Shown in pieces: positions 35,188 to 44,330 of a stretch of DNA of 64,000 nucleotides (position 1 is its first letter; every line of letters begins with the position of its first letter). Where the stretch lies: the NCBI GenBank assembly GCA_001770775.1, contig MESA01000038.1, forward strand, positions 34,960-98,959, in the 5' to 3' direction. The position numbers and the translations under genes were made by a program. A model generated the notes under the pieces. That model had not been told where the DNA came from. It ran no database searches and was given only the letters and a program-made list of their open reading frames with translations. This DNA comes from Burkholderiales bacterium RIFCSPHIGHO2_12_FULL_63_20. GTDB lineage: Bacteria; Pseudomonadota; Gammaproteobacteria; Burkholderiales; Burkholderiaceae_C.

Positions 35188-35721
35188 TTATTTGGTCAGG
35201 GCTGCACCGAGAGCGAACACGGAATTGGGCGCGGTGATCTTGATGGGCTTGACCACGGGCTGGGTCGAGATGGCGCGCTTGATGGGCTGCGCCTCAATCG
35301 ACACGCCTTTGGCCAGCTGGTCATCGACCAGTTTGCGCAGACTGATCGAATCCAGATACTCGATCATCTTGTTGTTCAGGCTGGTCCACAGGTCGTGGGT
35401 CATGCAGCGGCCGCCGTCATCGCCCATGCAGTTTTCCTTGCCACCGCAGCCGGTGGCGTCGATGGGCTCATCGACCGCGACGATGATGTCGGCCACGGTG
35501 ATGTCTTCGGCCTTGCGGCCCAGGGAATAGCCACCGCCCGGGCCACGGGTGCTCTCGACGAGCTCGTGGCGACGCAGCTTGCCGAACAGCTGCTCAAGGT
35601 AGGACAGCGAGATCTGTTGCCGCTGGCTGATGGCAGCCAGAGCGACGGGGCCGGTGTGCTCCCGCAAAGCCAGATCAATCATGGCCGTTACAGCGAAACG
35701 GCCCTTGGTGGTCAAACGCAT
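35188..35721 (-). CDS. iscR: Rrf2-family Fe-S regulator IscR
   Basis: 2Fe-2S transcription factor that represses its own operon when clusters are plentiful. 177 residues with an N-terminal winged helix (MRLTTKGRFAVTAMIDLA) and the cluster ligands Cys92, Cys98 and Cys106 in CGGKENCMGDDGGRC. The spacing to the third Cys is two residues longer than in E. coli. It heads the isc operon and has its own likely binding site over the promoter. Confidence 0.95.
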   Translation of the reverse strand: MRLTTKGRFAVTAMIDLALREHTGPVALAAISQRQQISLSYLEQLFGKLRRHELVESTRGPGGGYSLGRKAEDITVADIIVAVDEPIDATGCGGKENCMGDDGGRCMTHDLWTSLNNKMIEYLDSISLRKLVDDQLAKGVSIEAQPIKRAISTQPVVKPIKITAPNSVFALGAALTK

Positions 35722-35839
35722 GGCATAACTCCTTATGCAGGATCAAACATTGCCCCACGCTGGCCCTGGGTCGGTCAGCGCTGGACCCACCGGGATCTCC
35801 GGCAGATCAGGGACAGGTCAATCCCGAGTGTTTGCGTCG

Positions 35840-35868
35840 ATTATACGCTTTCCTACTGTTTTGGTCAA
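35840..35868 (-). promoter_or_regulatory. Sigma-70 promoter of the isc operon
   Basis: On the minus strand: TTGACC (35863-35868), 17 bases, TATAAT (35840-35845). Nearly consensus and about 120 bases upstream of iscR. Confidence 0.8.
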
Positions 35869-35872
35869 CTTT
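35848..35872 (-). promoter_or_regulatory. iscR: IscR type 1 binding site over the isc promoter
   Basis: The 25-base minus-strand segment matches the E. coli type 1 consensus (ATASYYGACTRWWWYAGTCRRSTAT) at 19 positions by my count, including the GAC and CAGT cores. It covers the -35 box and most of the spacer, which fits autorepression. Confidence 0.65.
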
Positions 35873-35928
35873 AGATCAGGGTTGTTACGGAGGGGAAGCC
35901 AGAGCAAGGTTCGTCAGCGGTTTCCATG

Positions 35929-35954
35929 AAAAACGCCCGGGGCAAGCCCGGGCG
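35929..35954 (-). terminator. Rho-independent terminator of phoX
   Basis: An 8-bp stem (CGCCCGGG ... CCCGGGCG) followed on the minus strand by five T. It sits about 40 bases after the phoX stop. Confidence 0.8.
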
Positions 35955-35995
35955 CTTCAATGAGTAAGCGCGCCAGCGCGCGCTCGATGCGGCGA

Positions 35996-38215
35996 TCAGC
36001 TACCGATCACGCCACCGTCGTTCTTGGTGATGACGATCGTCGCCGAGCGGGGGCGCTGGCCAGCGCCGTAGCCCGCATTGCTCGGCCATTGGCTCTGATA
36101 CTTGGCCGGGGTGGCGATATCAGCCTGGGCGGTGCTTTCACCCGGGTGCTGGATGTTGACGAAAATGGCCTTGCCATCCGGGGTTTCGCACAAGCCGGTG
36201 ATCTCGCTGCCCTTCGGTCCAACCAGGAAACGCTTGAGGTTGTCTTCGCCAGGAGCCTTGCCGACGTAGGTATCCACGGTCAACGTGCCTGCGGTCGCTG
36301 CGTAGGTCAGCGTCTTCTTGGCGCCATCACCCACAGTGCCCGGCAAGGCGGCCAACATCATGCAGTTGGTGACATCGGTGAAGGCGCCGTCGTCGGTCTG
36401 GATCCACATGATGCCGGTGGCTGGGCTGAACACCAGGCCGTCCGGGCTGGAGAAGTCCTGATCGCCAGTCAGGTTGGACAGGTTGACCGTGCCGGGGGCC
36501 GCACTGGATTCGGCACCAAAGACATACACATCCCAGGTGAAGCTGACAGCCGCGTTGCCAGGGGCGTCTTCCTTGAGGCGCAGGACATGGCCGTTGGGGT
36601 TGCCGTTTTGCGCGCTGCTGCTGTTTTTGATGTCCGTGTAGACACGCGGGTTGGCGCTGTCGGGTGGCATGGTGGCCGAATTGATCGCGCGGTTGCTGTT
36701 GTTGGTCAGCGTGAAGTAGACCTCACCGTTGGCGATGTTGGTGGAGCACCACTCCGGGCGGTCCATCTTGGTCGCGCCCACCGCGTCGGCAGCCAAGCGT
36801 GCATTCACCAGCACGTCGGCCTGGTCGGCGAAGTCATAAGTCGCGTAGTTGGCAATCAAGGGGTTAGCGATCGACAACTCGATCCAGGTGCCCTTGCCAT
36901 CGCTGCCGAACTTGGCCACGTACAGCTTGCCATCGTCCAGATAGGCGTCGCCCGTGGTGATGCGATCCGTCGGGTTGGCATCCGCCGCAACCCAGGTCTT
37001 GGCCGACACAAACTTGTAGATGTACTCGCCACGCGAGTCGTCACCCATGTAGACGGCCAGAGGTTGACCCACCACCGGCTTGCCGAAGGCTGCGCTTTCA
37101 TGCGCGAAGCGGCCGAGCGTGGTGCGCTTACGGGCAGCCTTGGTCTTGTCGTAGGCGTCGATTTCGACGATGTAGCCGAAGGTGTTGAGTTCGTTGCGGT
37201 AGTCTTCGATCGCAGCACCGACGCCCTGGCTGATGTTCCAGCGCGCGTACTTGTCGTCCACACCACCGGTCTCCCAGCCATGGCGGCTGGCCGAACCGGC
37301 ATTGCGGCCATAGCGCTTGAGAGAAACCACGCTGTTGGCGGTGGCCCCACCGCGAGTGGTGTCATCGGTGGCGCTGCGGAAGAAATAGCCCGCCCAGTTC
37401 TCTTCACCCGTCAGGAAAGTGCCCCACGGCGTTTTGCCGGTACCGCAGTTGTTCAACGTGCCGCGGGTCTTGGTGCCATCGTTCGAGTACTTGGTCACCA
37501 TCAGCGCATTGCCGCGTGCCGGGCCGTGAATCTGGATGTTCTCGCTCAGGCTGGTGAGACGGAAATTGAACGCCGAATCGGGCACCGTCGCCCACTTGCC
37601 GTTGGTGGCCTTGACCTCAACCACGGAGATGCCGTGGATCGCGGTTTCCTTGTCGACCTCGGCAGCGGGACGCGGCAGGGTTGTGGTGCCGCCGTCCGCG
37701 TGCAGGAAGAAGGAGCTGCGCGTCTCGTCAGTGGTGGCTTCATGGTTCACAGCGAGCAGGCCGCGCGTGGTGGACGTCGCAGACGGCTTGTTGTCGGTGC
37801 CAAGACCAAACCACTCCATGCCGTCGTGATGGTCGCCGGCACGGTTCTCGTAATCGGTATCGGTGCCGTCATTTCTGTAAGCAGCCACACCGGTCTTCAA
37901 GGGATCGCCCAAGGCGTAGATCACGCTGGCGGTGTAGCCAGCGGGAATGACCACGGTGTCGGCCAGGCTCTTGGACACAGCAGTGAAGCCCAGCAACTTC
38001 GCGTCAGCTTTCGCACCGCTCCCCGCCGCCACCACGTCGTCGTCACCGCCGCCGCAGGCTGCCAAACCCATCCCGCCCAGCAAAGACACGCCCACGGTGC
38101 CAACGCCACCGCGCATCAGACCACGACGGCTCAGGCGGGCCTGCAGGACGGAATCAAACGTGGGGTTGGCCGAGGTGTTGGAGTTCTCGTCGTTGAAGTC
38201 GTTGGATTTGCTCAT
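35996..38215 (-). CDS. phoX: PhoX family alkaline phosphatase (Tat-exported)
   Basis: Periplasmic or secreted Ca/Fe-dependent phosphatase that releases phosphate from organic esters. About 739 residues. The N-terminus carries a twin-arginine signal (SRRGLMRGGVGTVGVSLLGG) followed by LAACGGGDDD, which could also be a lipobox. The DUF839/PhoX body includes NHEATTDE near residue 160, GTFLTGEENWAGYF, and a C-terminal LCETPDGKAIFVNIQHPGE segment with metal-binding residues. I start at the ATG at 38215 (MSKSND), 15 codons inside the open frame. Confidence 0.9.
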   Translation of the reverse strand: MSKSNDFNDENSNTSANPTFDSVLQARLSRRGLMRGGVGTVGVSLLGGMGLAACGGGDDDVVAAGSGAKADAKLLGFTAVSKSLADTVVIPAGYTASVIYALGDPLKTGVAAYRNDGTDTDYENRAGDHHDGMEWFGLGTDNKPSATSTTRGLLAVNHEATTDETRSSFFLHADGGTTTLPRPAAEVDKETAIHGISVVEVKATNGKWATVPDSAFNFRLTSLSENIQIHGPARGNALMVTKYSNDGTKTRGTLNNCGTGKTPWGTFLTGEENWAGYFFRSATDDTTRGGATANSVVSLKRYGRNAGSASRHGWETGGVDDKYARWNISQGVGAAIEDYRNELNTFGYIVEIDAYDKTKAARKRTTLGRFAHESAAFGKPVVGQPLAVYMGDDSRGEYIYKFVSAKTWVAADANPTDRITTGDAYLDDGKLYVAKFGSDGKGTWIELSIANPLIANYATYDFADQADVLVNARLAADAVGATKMDRPEWCSTNIANGEVYFTLTNNSNRAINSATMPPDSANPRVYTDIKNSSSAQNGNPNGHVLRLKEDAPGNAAVSFTWDVYVFGAESSAAPGTVNLSNLTGDQDFSSPDGLVFSPATGIMWIQTDDGAFTDVTNCMMLAALPGTVGDGAKKTLTYAATAGTLTVDTYVGKAPGEDNLKRFLVGPKGSEITGLCETPDGKAIFVNIQHPGESTAQADIATPAKYQSQWPSNAGYGAGQRPRSATIVITKNDGGVIGS

Positions 38216-38296
38216 GATGTGCTTCGAGTAAGGGGTTAAAGCGGAAAGCGCTTCCCCCACTATCCCGTCGCAACATGAAACGAACGTTAACGAACG

Positions 38297-38312
38297 ATGA
38301 CAGCCCTGTCAT
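38297..38312. promoter_or_regulatory. Candidate Pho-box element upstream of phoX
   Basis: A perfect palindrome ATGACAG-CC-CTGTCAT, each half being the PhoB heptamer CTGTCAT. A further TCGTCAT on the plus strand starts 10 bases after the CTGTCAT at 38306. About 85 bases upstream of phoX. A classic tandem PhoB box is not exact, so PhoB control is a guess. Confidence 0.35.
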
Positions 38313-38353
38313 GAATCGTCATGCCCACAACATGCCTGCGCGCGCCGTCGCAC

Positions 38354-40495
38354 TTACACAAGCGGAGCAGATTCCCCTACCACCACATGGTCATGCACCA
38401 CCGCCCCAAACGCCTGCTCCTTGAGCAAGGCGAGCTGGTCACGCAGTCGGGCAGCCTGTTCGAACTCCAGGTTGCGCGCCGCTTCCAGCATGTCTTTTTC
38501 CAGCTGCTTCATCCGCTTGCTGAGGTCCTTCTCTGACAGGGCTTCGCTGCCTTCCATCGAGCGCGACAGCGCCTCGGCCGCACGCAGATCGTCCTTGGCC
38601 GCGTTGGACATGACGCCGTCGATCAGCTCCTTGACCTTCTTGTTGACGGTACGCGGCGTGATGCCATGGGCCTCGTTGTGCACGATCTGCTTGGTACGGC
38701 GGCGCTCGGTCTCGCCCATGGCTTTGCGCATGGAATCGGTGAGCTTGTCGGCGTACAGGATGGCGCGGCCGTTCTGGTTGCGCGCGGCGCGGCCAATGGT
38801 CTGGATCAGGCTGCGCTCGGAGCGCAGGAAGCCCTCCTTGTCGGCATCCAGAATCGCCACCAGCGACACCTCAGGGATGTCCAGCCCCTCGCGCAGCAGG
38901 TTGATGCCCACCAGCACATCGAACACGCCCAGACGCAGGTCGCGCAGGATCTCGACGCGCTCGACGGTGTCGATGTCGGAGTGCAGGTAGCGCACCTTGA
39001 CGCCGTTCTCCGTCAGGTAGTCGGTCAGCTGCTCGGCCATGCGCTTGGTCAGCGTGGTGATCAGCACGCGCTCGTTGATGTCGACCCGGATGCGGATTTC
39101 CTGCAGCACATCGTCCACCTGATGCGTCGCCGGTCGCACTTCGACAATCGGGTCCAGCAAACCGGTCGGGCGCACCACCTGCTCGACCACCTGCCCGGCA
39201 TGTTGCTGCTCGTAGGCGGCCGGGGTGGCCGAGACGAACACCACCTGGCGCATCTTGGTCTCGAATTCCTCGAATTTGAGCGGGCGGTTGTCCATGGCCG
39301 AGGGCAGGCGAAAACCATATTCCACCAGCGTGGTCTTGCGCGAGCGGTCGCCGTTGTACATGGCGCCCAGCTGGCCGATCATCACGTGGCTCTCGTCCAG
39401 GAACATGAGCGAGTCGGACGGCATGTAGTCCACCAGCGTGGGGGGCGCGTCGCCCGGTGTGGCGCCCGACAGGTGCCGGGTGTAGTTCTCGATGCCCTTG
39501 CAGTGGCCGACTTCCTGCAACATTTCCAGGTCAAACCGGGTGCGCTGCTCGACGCGCTGGGCCTCGACCAGTTTGCCCATGCCCACCAGCTCCTTGACGC
39601 GCTGGTTGAGCTCTTCCTTGATGCTTTCAATGGCCACCAGCACGCGCTCGCGCGGGGTCACATAGTGGCTGGACGGGTAGATGGTGAAGCGCGGGATCTT
39701 CTGGCGGATGCGACCGGTGAGCGGATCGAACAACTGGATGGAGTCGATCTCGTCGTCAAACAGCTCCAGGCGCACGGCCAGCTCGGAGTGTTCGGCCGGG
39801 AAAACGTCGATGGTGTCACCCCGCACGCGGAAGGTGCCGCGCGCAAAGTCGGCATCGTTGCGCTTGTACTGCATGCGGATCAGCTGGGCGATGACGTCAC
39901 GCTGGCCGTACTTGTCACCCACGCGGGCGATCAGGACCATCTGCATGTAGTCCTCGGGCTTGCCGATGCCGTAGATGGCCGAGACGGTGGCCACGATGAC
40001 CACGTCACGGCGCTCCAGCAGACTTTTGGTGGCCGACAGCCGCATCTGCTCGATGGCCTCGTTGATGGCGCTGTCCTTCTCGATGAACAGGTCGCGCTGG
40101 GGGACGTAGGCCTCAGGCTGGTAGTAGTCGTAGTAGCTGACGAAGTACTCGACCGCGTTGTTGGGGAAAAACTCGCGGAACTCGGCGTAGAGCTGGGCCG
40201 CCAAGGTCTTGTTGGGCGCGAACACGATGGCCGGGCGCCCTTCCCGCGCGATCACGTTGGCCATGGTGAAGGTTTTGCCCGAGCCGGTCACGCCCAGCAG
40301 GGTCTGGTAGCTCAGGCCGTCTTCAATGCCTTCACACAGCAAGTTGATGGCCGTGGGCTGATCCCCTGCCGGTGGGTAGGGTTGATAAAGCTCGAACGGC
40401 GAGTCGGGAAAATGCACGAACTGCCCCGCTGGCGGCGTGACATCGTCCCGCTCCGAGGTCACGGCAGGGGTCGGGCTTGAAATCGGTTCTGACAT
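38354..40495 (-). CDS. uvrB: Excinuclease ABC subunit B
   Basis: Damage-verification helicase of nucleotide excision repair. 713 residues with Walker [14 protein letters not shown], the beta-hairpin [32 protein letters not shown], helicase motif QTIGRAARN, and a C-terminal UVR motif ([22 protein letters not shown]) for UvrC. Divergent from the aminotransferase gene. Confidence 0.97.
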   Translation of the reverse strand: MSEPISSPTPAVTSERDDVTPPAGQFVHFPDSPFELYQPYPPAGDQPTAINLLCEGIEDGLSYQTLLGVTGSGKTFTMANVIAREGRPAIVFAPNKTLAAQLYAEFREFFPNNAVEYFVSYYDYYQPEAYVPQRDLFIEKDSAINEAIEQMRLSATKSLLERRDVVIVATVSAIYGIGKPEDYMQMVLIARVGDKYGQRDVIAQLIRMQYKRNDADFARGTFRVRGDTIDVFPAEHSELAVRLELFDDEIDSIQLFDPLTGRIRQKIPRFTIYPSSHYVTPRERVLVAIESIKEELNQRVKELVGMGKLVEAQRVEQRTRFDLEMLQEVGHCKGIENYTRHLSGATPGDAPPTLVDYMPSDSLMFLDESHVMIGQLGAMYNGDRSRKTTLVEYGFRLPSAMDNRPLKFEEFETKMRQVVFVSATPAAYEQQHAGQVVEQVVRPTGLLDPIVEVRPATHQVDDVLQEIRIRVDINERVLITTLTKRMAEQLTDYLTENGVKVRYLHSDIDTVERVEILRDLRLGVFDVLVGINLLREGLDIPEVSLVAILDADKEGFLRSERSLIQTIGRAARNQNGRAILYADKLTDSMRKAMGETERRRTKQIVHNEAHGITPRTVNKKVKELIDGVMSNAAKDDLRAAEALSRSMEGSEALSEKDLSKRMKQLEKDMLEAARNLEFEQAARLRDQLALLKEQAFGAVVHDHVVVGESAPLV

Positions 40496-40623
40496 CCGGG
40501 TCGCAGTTCGCTAAAATAAAGGGTTTGCCCGACACGACGTTCGTTCGCCACAAGCGCGCGGAAGACGCTGTCGGCCTCGTCTTCCCCTCATCAGATTACC
40601 CCAACCGTCCGGAGACTGCTCGC

Positions 40624-41823
40624 ATGGCCTCGCTGTTTGCTACCGTTGAAATGGCCCCCCGGGATCCCATCCTGGGCCTCAACGAACAATTCAATGCCGA
40701 CACCAACCCCAACAAGGTGAACCTGGGTGTGGGCGTCTATACCGACGACAACGGCAAGCTGCCCCTGCTCAAGTGCGTGGCCGCTGCCGAACAGCAGATC
40801 GCTGCCGCGCCCAAGCCCCGTGGCTACCTGCCCATCGAGGGCATTGCTGCCTACAACAAGGCCGTGCAAGGTCTGGTGTTTGGTGCCGAGCACGCTGCTG
40901 TCACCGAAGGCCGCATCGTCACGGCGCAAGCCATTGGCGGCACGGGCGGCCTGAAGCTGGGTGCCGACTTCCTGCACAACGTCAGCGGCAAGAAGCAGGC
41001 CCTGATCTCCAACCCCAGCTGGGAAAACCACCGCGCCATCTTCGAGACGGCCGGCTTCACCGTGGGCACCTACCCCTACTACGACGAAGCCAAGCGCGGC
41101 ATCAACTTCGACGGCATGCTGGCTGCGCTGAATGCAGCCGAAGCCGGCACCGTGATCGTGCTGCACGCCTGCTGCCACAACCCCACCGGCTACGACCTGA
41201 CCGAAGCCGAATGGGATCAGGTGATCGCGGCCGTCAAGGCACGCGGCCTGGTGGCCTTCCTCGACATGGCTTACCAAGGCTTTGGCGAAGGCATTGCCGA
41301 AGACGGCAAGGTGATCGGCAAGTTCCTGGACGCCGGCCTGAACTTCTTCGTCTCCACCAGCTTCTCCAAGAGCTTCTCGCTGTACGGCGAGCGCGTCGGT
41401 GCCCTGAGCATCGTCAGCGAGTCCAAGGAAGAAGCTGGCCGCGTGCTGAGCCAGCTCAAGCGCGTGATCCGCACCAACTACTCCAACCCGCCCACGCACG
41501 GCGCCACCGTGGTGGCCATGGTGCTGAACTCGCCCGAGCTGCGCAAGCAGTGGGAAGACGAGCTGACCGAGATGCGCGTGCGCATCAAGGACATGCGCGC
41601 GGCCCTGGTTCAGGAGCTGACCGCCGCCGGCGTGCAAGGCGACCTGGGCTACATCACCCGCCAGAAGGGCATGTTCAGCTACTCCGGTCTGAACGCCACT
41701 CAGATGCAGCGTCTGCGCGCCGAGTTCGGTGTCTACGGTGTCGATTCGGGCCGCATCTGCGTGGCCGCGCTGAACACCAAGAACATCAAGGCGGTGGCCG
41801 CGGCCATCAAGGCTGTGATGTAA
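40624..41823 (+). CDS. Aromatic amino acid / aspartate aminotransferase (class I)
   Basis: PLP enzyme of the AspC/TyrB family that exchanges amino groups between aspartate or aromatic amino acids and 2-oxoglutarate. 399 residues with the PLP-Lys motif STSFSKSFSLYGERVG, HNPTGYD, the Tyr in AYQGFGEG and the substrate Arg in DSGRICVAALN. I start at the ATG at 40624; earlier in-frame codons lie in the shared uvrB promoter region. Two hairpins follow the stop. Confidence 0.92.
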   Translation: MASLFATVEMAPRDPILGLNEQFNADTNPNKVNLGVGVYTDDNGKLPLLKCVAAAEQQIAAAPKPRGYLPIEGIAAYNKAVQGLVFGAEHAAVTEGRIVTAQAIGGTGGLKLGADFLHNVSGKKQALISNPSWENHRAIFETAGFTVGTYPYYDEAKRGINFDGMLAALNAAEAGTVIVLHACCHNPTGYDLTEAEWDQVIAAVKARGLVAFLDMAYQGFGEGIAEDGKVIGKFLDAGLNFFVSTSFSKSFSLYGERVGALSIVSESKEEAGRVLSQLKRVIRTNYSNPPTHGATVVAMVLNSPELRKQWEDELTEMRVRIKDMRAALVQELTAAGVQGDLGYITRQKGMFSYSGLNATQMQRLRAEFGVYGVDSGRICVAALNTKNIKAVAAAIKAVM

Positions 41824-41838
41824 ATGTGCTGAGCGCAC

Positions 41839-41858
41839 GGGGAGGTTTTAGCCTCCCC
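41839..41858 (+). terminator. Hairpin after the aminotransferase
   Basis: A 7-bp stem (GGGGAGG ... CCTCCCC) just after the stop, upstream of a second, longer hairpin. It may act with the second one. Confidence 0.45.
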
Positions 41859-41867
41859 CACCCAAGG

Positions 41868-41892
41868 CAAAGGCTCCAACTTGGAGCCTTTG
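41868..41892. terminator. Terminator between convergent aminotransferase and pcaR
   Basis: A perfect 12-bp inverted repeat (CAAAGGCTCCAA ... TTGGAGCCTTTG) around a single C. The stem carries its own A/T ends, so short U-runs arise in both directions; likely a shared bidirectional terminator. Confidence 0.7.
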
Positions 41893-41918
41893 TCGTTTCA
41901 GGGGTGGCCGGGATGGTG

Positions 41919-42725
41919 TCAGCGCGGCATCAGGGCGCTGATGCGCTCGGCCACGGCCTGCAGACGCGGCAGGAACTGCTGCTGCATGCCCGCCACCGTC
42001 TGGCGATGCGGCTGGCTGCTGACGTTGATCGCGGCCACAACCCGGCCCGCCCGGTCGCGAATCGGCACCGCCAGCGAGATCAAGCCCATCTCCAGCTCTT
42101 CGTTGATCATGGCCCAGCCCTGGCGCCTGACCTGGGCCAGCACCTGCAGCAACTCGTCGCGGTTCACGATGGTGCGCGGCGTGTGCGCCTCCAAGGTCAT
42201 GGCTGCCACGCGGCGCTCGCGCTCCTCCTCGGGCAAGGCCGCCAGCAGCACCCGCCCCATGGACGTGCAGTACGCTGGCAGGCGCGTGCCCACGCCCAGG
42301 TTGATCGCCATGATCTTGTTGGCGGGCACCCGCAAGACGTACACGATGTCGTTGCCGTCGAGCACGGCGGCCGACGAGGACTCCTTCAACGCCTGCGTGA
42401 GCTCTTCGAGCAGCGGTTGCGCCAGGCCCCACCACGGCTGGGCACTGAGGTAGGCAAAACCCAACTCCAGCACCTTGGGCGTGAGCCGAAAGTGTCGCCC
42501 CTCCAAGTCCACATAGCCCAGCGTCTGCAGGGTCAGCAGGATGCGGCGCGCGCCCGCGCGGGTCATGCCCACGCGCTCGGCACATTCCGACAGCGTCTGT
42601 GTGGGTGCTTCGGCCCCAAAGCTGCGCAACACGTCGAGGCCACGCGCAAACGACTGCACATAGCTGTCACTGGGTTTGAGAGAGGCGGCGGCGCCCTCTT
42701 CGGTCGAGGTCAAGGTCAAGGACAT
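41919..42725 (-). CDS. pcaR: IclR-family regulator, PcaR/PobR-like
   Basis: 268 residues. An N-terminal winged helix (FARGLDVLRSFG...LSECAERVGMTRAGARRILLTLQTLGYV) and a C-terminal IclR effector domain with TSMGRVLLAALP and AINVSSQP. This IclR group controls the beta-ketoadipate pathway in response to beta-ketoadipate or protocatechuate. It is divergent from pcaI, the normal arrangement. I start at the ATG at 42725 with AGAGG upstream. The effector is inferred from context. Confidence 0.85.
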   Translation of the reverse strand: MSLTLTSTEEGAAASLKPSDSYVQSFARGLDVLRSFGAEAPTQTLSECAERVGMTRAGARRILLTLQTLGYVDLEGRHFRLTPKVLELGFAYLSAQPWWGLAQPLLEELTQALKESSSAAVLDGNDIVYVLRVPANKIMAINLGVGTRLPAYCTSMGRVLLAALPEEERERRVAAMTLEAHTPRTIVNRDELLQVLAQVRRQGWAMINEELEMGLISLAVPIRDRAGRVVAAINVSSQPHRQTVAGMQQQFLPRLQAVAERISALMPR

Positions 42726-42792
42726 GTCAGAGGCCTCTTGGCTGGCATGTGGATCAGGTGAAATCAAACATAGGGGTTAACCCCCACCAATC

Positions 42793-42821
42793 TTGACAGG
42801 GGTATGACCGCTCTTTAAGCT
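42793..42821 (+). promoter_or_regulatory. Candidate pcaI promoter
   Basis: TTGACA (42793-42798), 17 bases, TAAGCT (42816-42821) in the pcaR-pcaI gap, just upstream of the two repeated operator elements. Confidence 0.45.
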
Positions 42822-42828
42822 GGCAATT

Positions 42829-42861
42829 GTTCGATTGGCGAATACTTGTTCGCTATTAGAA
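42829..42861. promoter_or_regulatory. Two-copy operator candidate for PcaR
   Basis: Two similar elements, GTTCGATTGGCGAA (42829-42842) and GTTCGCTATTAGAA (42848-42861). Each contains TTC-N7-GAA and they are spaced 19 bases start to start. They resemble the GTTCGAT-type sites of PcaR in pseudomonads. Confidence 0.5.
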
Positions 42862-42913
42862 CACACATTGACAAGGCGGCCAAGCCGTTCGCCTCTTTTC
42901 CTGAGAGCCTTTC

Positions 42914-43612
42914 ATGATCAACAAAATTGTGGCCTCGGCCACCGAAGCACTGGCCGACATCCGGGATGGCGCCACCGTCATGATCGGCGGTTTTGGCACC
43001 GCTGGTCAGCCCAATGAACTGATCGACGCCCTGATCGCCACCGGCGTCAAGGATCTGGTCATCGTCAACAACAACGCGGGCAACGGCGATGTGGGCCTGG
43101 CCGCCTTGCTGGCCGCCGGTCAGGTGCGCAAGATCATCTGCTCCTTTCCGCGCCAAGCGGACAGCCACCACTTTGATGGTCTGTACCGCAGCGGCAAGCT
43201 GGAGCTGGAACTGGTGCCACAAGGCAACCTGGCCGAGCGCATCCGCGCCGCTGGCGCCGGCATTGGCGGCTTCTTCACGCCCACGGGCTACGGCACCGAG
43301 CTGGCCCAGGGCAAGGAAACCCGCGAGATCGACGGCAAGATGTATGTGTTCGAGTCGCCCATCCACGCCGACTACGCCTTGATCAAGGCCGAAAAGGGTG
43401 ACCGCTGGGGCAACCTGACCTACCGCATGACCGCGCGTAACTTCGGGCCGATCATGGCGATGGCCGCCAAAACCACCATCGCCTCGGTGCACGAGATCGC
43501 CGAGCTGGGCTCGCTCGATCCGGAGGCCGTGGTCACCCCCGGCCTGTTCGTCCAGCGCATCGTCAAGATCGACCGCACCGCCACCACCGCCGGTGGCTTC
43601 AAGGGCGCCTGA
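42914..43612 (+). CDS. pcaI: 3-oxoadipate CoA-transferase alpha subunit
   Basis: With PcaJ transfers CoA from succinyl-CoA to 3-oxoadipate. 232 residues, class I CoA-transferase alpha fold with GATVMIGGFGTAGQPNELIDAL at the N-terminus and GIGGFFTPTGYGTELAQGKE near residue 120. It starts the pcaIJFD operon and lies 10 bases before pcaJ. A pathway role rather than acetoacetate use is supported by the neighbouring genes. Confidence 0.93.
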   Translation: MINKIVASATEALADIRDGATVMIGGFGTAGQPNELIDALIATGVKDLVIVNNNAGNGDVGLAALLAAGQVRKIICSFPRQADSHHFDGLYRSGKLELELVPQGNLAERIRAAGAGIGGFFTPTGYGTELAQGKETREIDGKMYVFESPIHADYALIKAEKGDRWGNLTYRMTARNFGPIMAMAAKTTIASVHEIAELGSLDPEAVVTPGLFVQRIVKIDRTATTAGGFKGA

Positions 43613-43622
43613 GGAAACACAC

Positions 43623-44288
43623 ATGACCACTTCCAACGCTACTTACACCCGCTGGACCCGCGACGAGATGGCCGCCCAGGTGGCCAACGACATCCCTGAC
43701 GGCTCGGTCGTGAACCTGGGCATCGGCCTGCCCACCGCCGTGGCCAACCACCTGGGCGCCGACAAGGAAATCGTGCTGCACTCCGAAAACGGCGTGATCG
43801 GCATGGGCCCCGCCCCGGCCGAAGGCGACGAAGACTATGACCTGATCAACGCTGGCAAGCAGCCCGTCACGCTGCTGCCGGGCGGCTGCTTCTTCCACCA
43901 CGCTGACAGCTTCGCGATGATGCGCGGCGGCCACCTGGACGTGTGCGTGCTGGGCGCCTTCCAGGTCTCGGCCACGGGCGATCTGGCCAACTGGCACACC
44001 GGCGCGCCGGACGCCATCCCGGCCGTGGGCGGCGCGATGGACCTGGCCATCGGCGCCAAAAAGACCTACGTGATGATGGAGTACCTGACCAAGAAGGGCG
44101 AGGCCAAGCTGGCACCGTCTTGCACCTACCCGCTCACCGGCATCGGGTGCGTCAGCCGCATCTACACTGATCTGGCCACCATCGATCTGGGCCCTGACGG
44201 CGCGACCGTGGTCGCCCTGGCCCCGGGTCTGACCCTGGCCGCCCTGCAGGACATGACCCCTGGCGTCACCCTGCGCATGGCCGCTTGA
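43623..44288 (+). CDS. pcaJ: 3-oxoadipate CoA-transferase beta subunit
   Basis: 221 residues with the catalytic Glu in LHSENGVIGMGP and the N-terminal VNLGIGLPTAVANHL. It pairs with PcaI. I use the ATG at 43623, preceded by GAGGAAA, rather than a codon 10 residues upstream inside pcaI. Confidence 0.93.
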   Translation: MTTSNATYTRWTRDEMAAQVANDIPDGSVVNLGIGLPTAVANHLGADKEIVLHSENGVIGMGPAPAEGDEDYDLINAGKQPVTLLPGGCFFHHADSFAMMRGGHLDVCVLGAFQVSATGDLANWHTGAPDAIPAVGGAMDLAIGAKKTYVMMEYLTKKGEAKLAPSCTYPLTGIGCVSRIYTDLATIDLGPDGATVVALAPGLTLAALQDMTPGVTLRMAA

Positions 44289-44330
44289 ATCGACGCGCTC
44301 CCCTCACCTACACATCAAGGCTGAATCCAC

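Noticed and set aside
35960-38239. 759-codon open frame antisense to phoX
   Set aside because: Shadow of the PhoX gene, which has a Tat signal and recognisable motifs; the antisense product has no known features.
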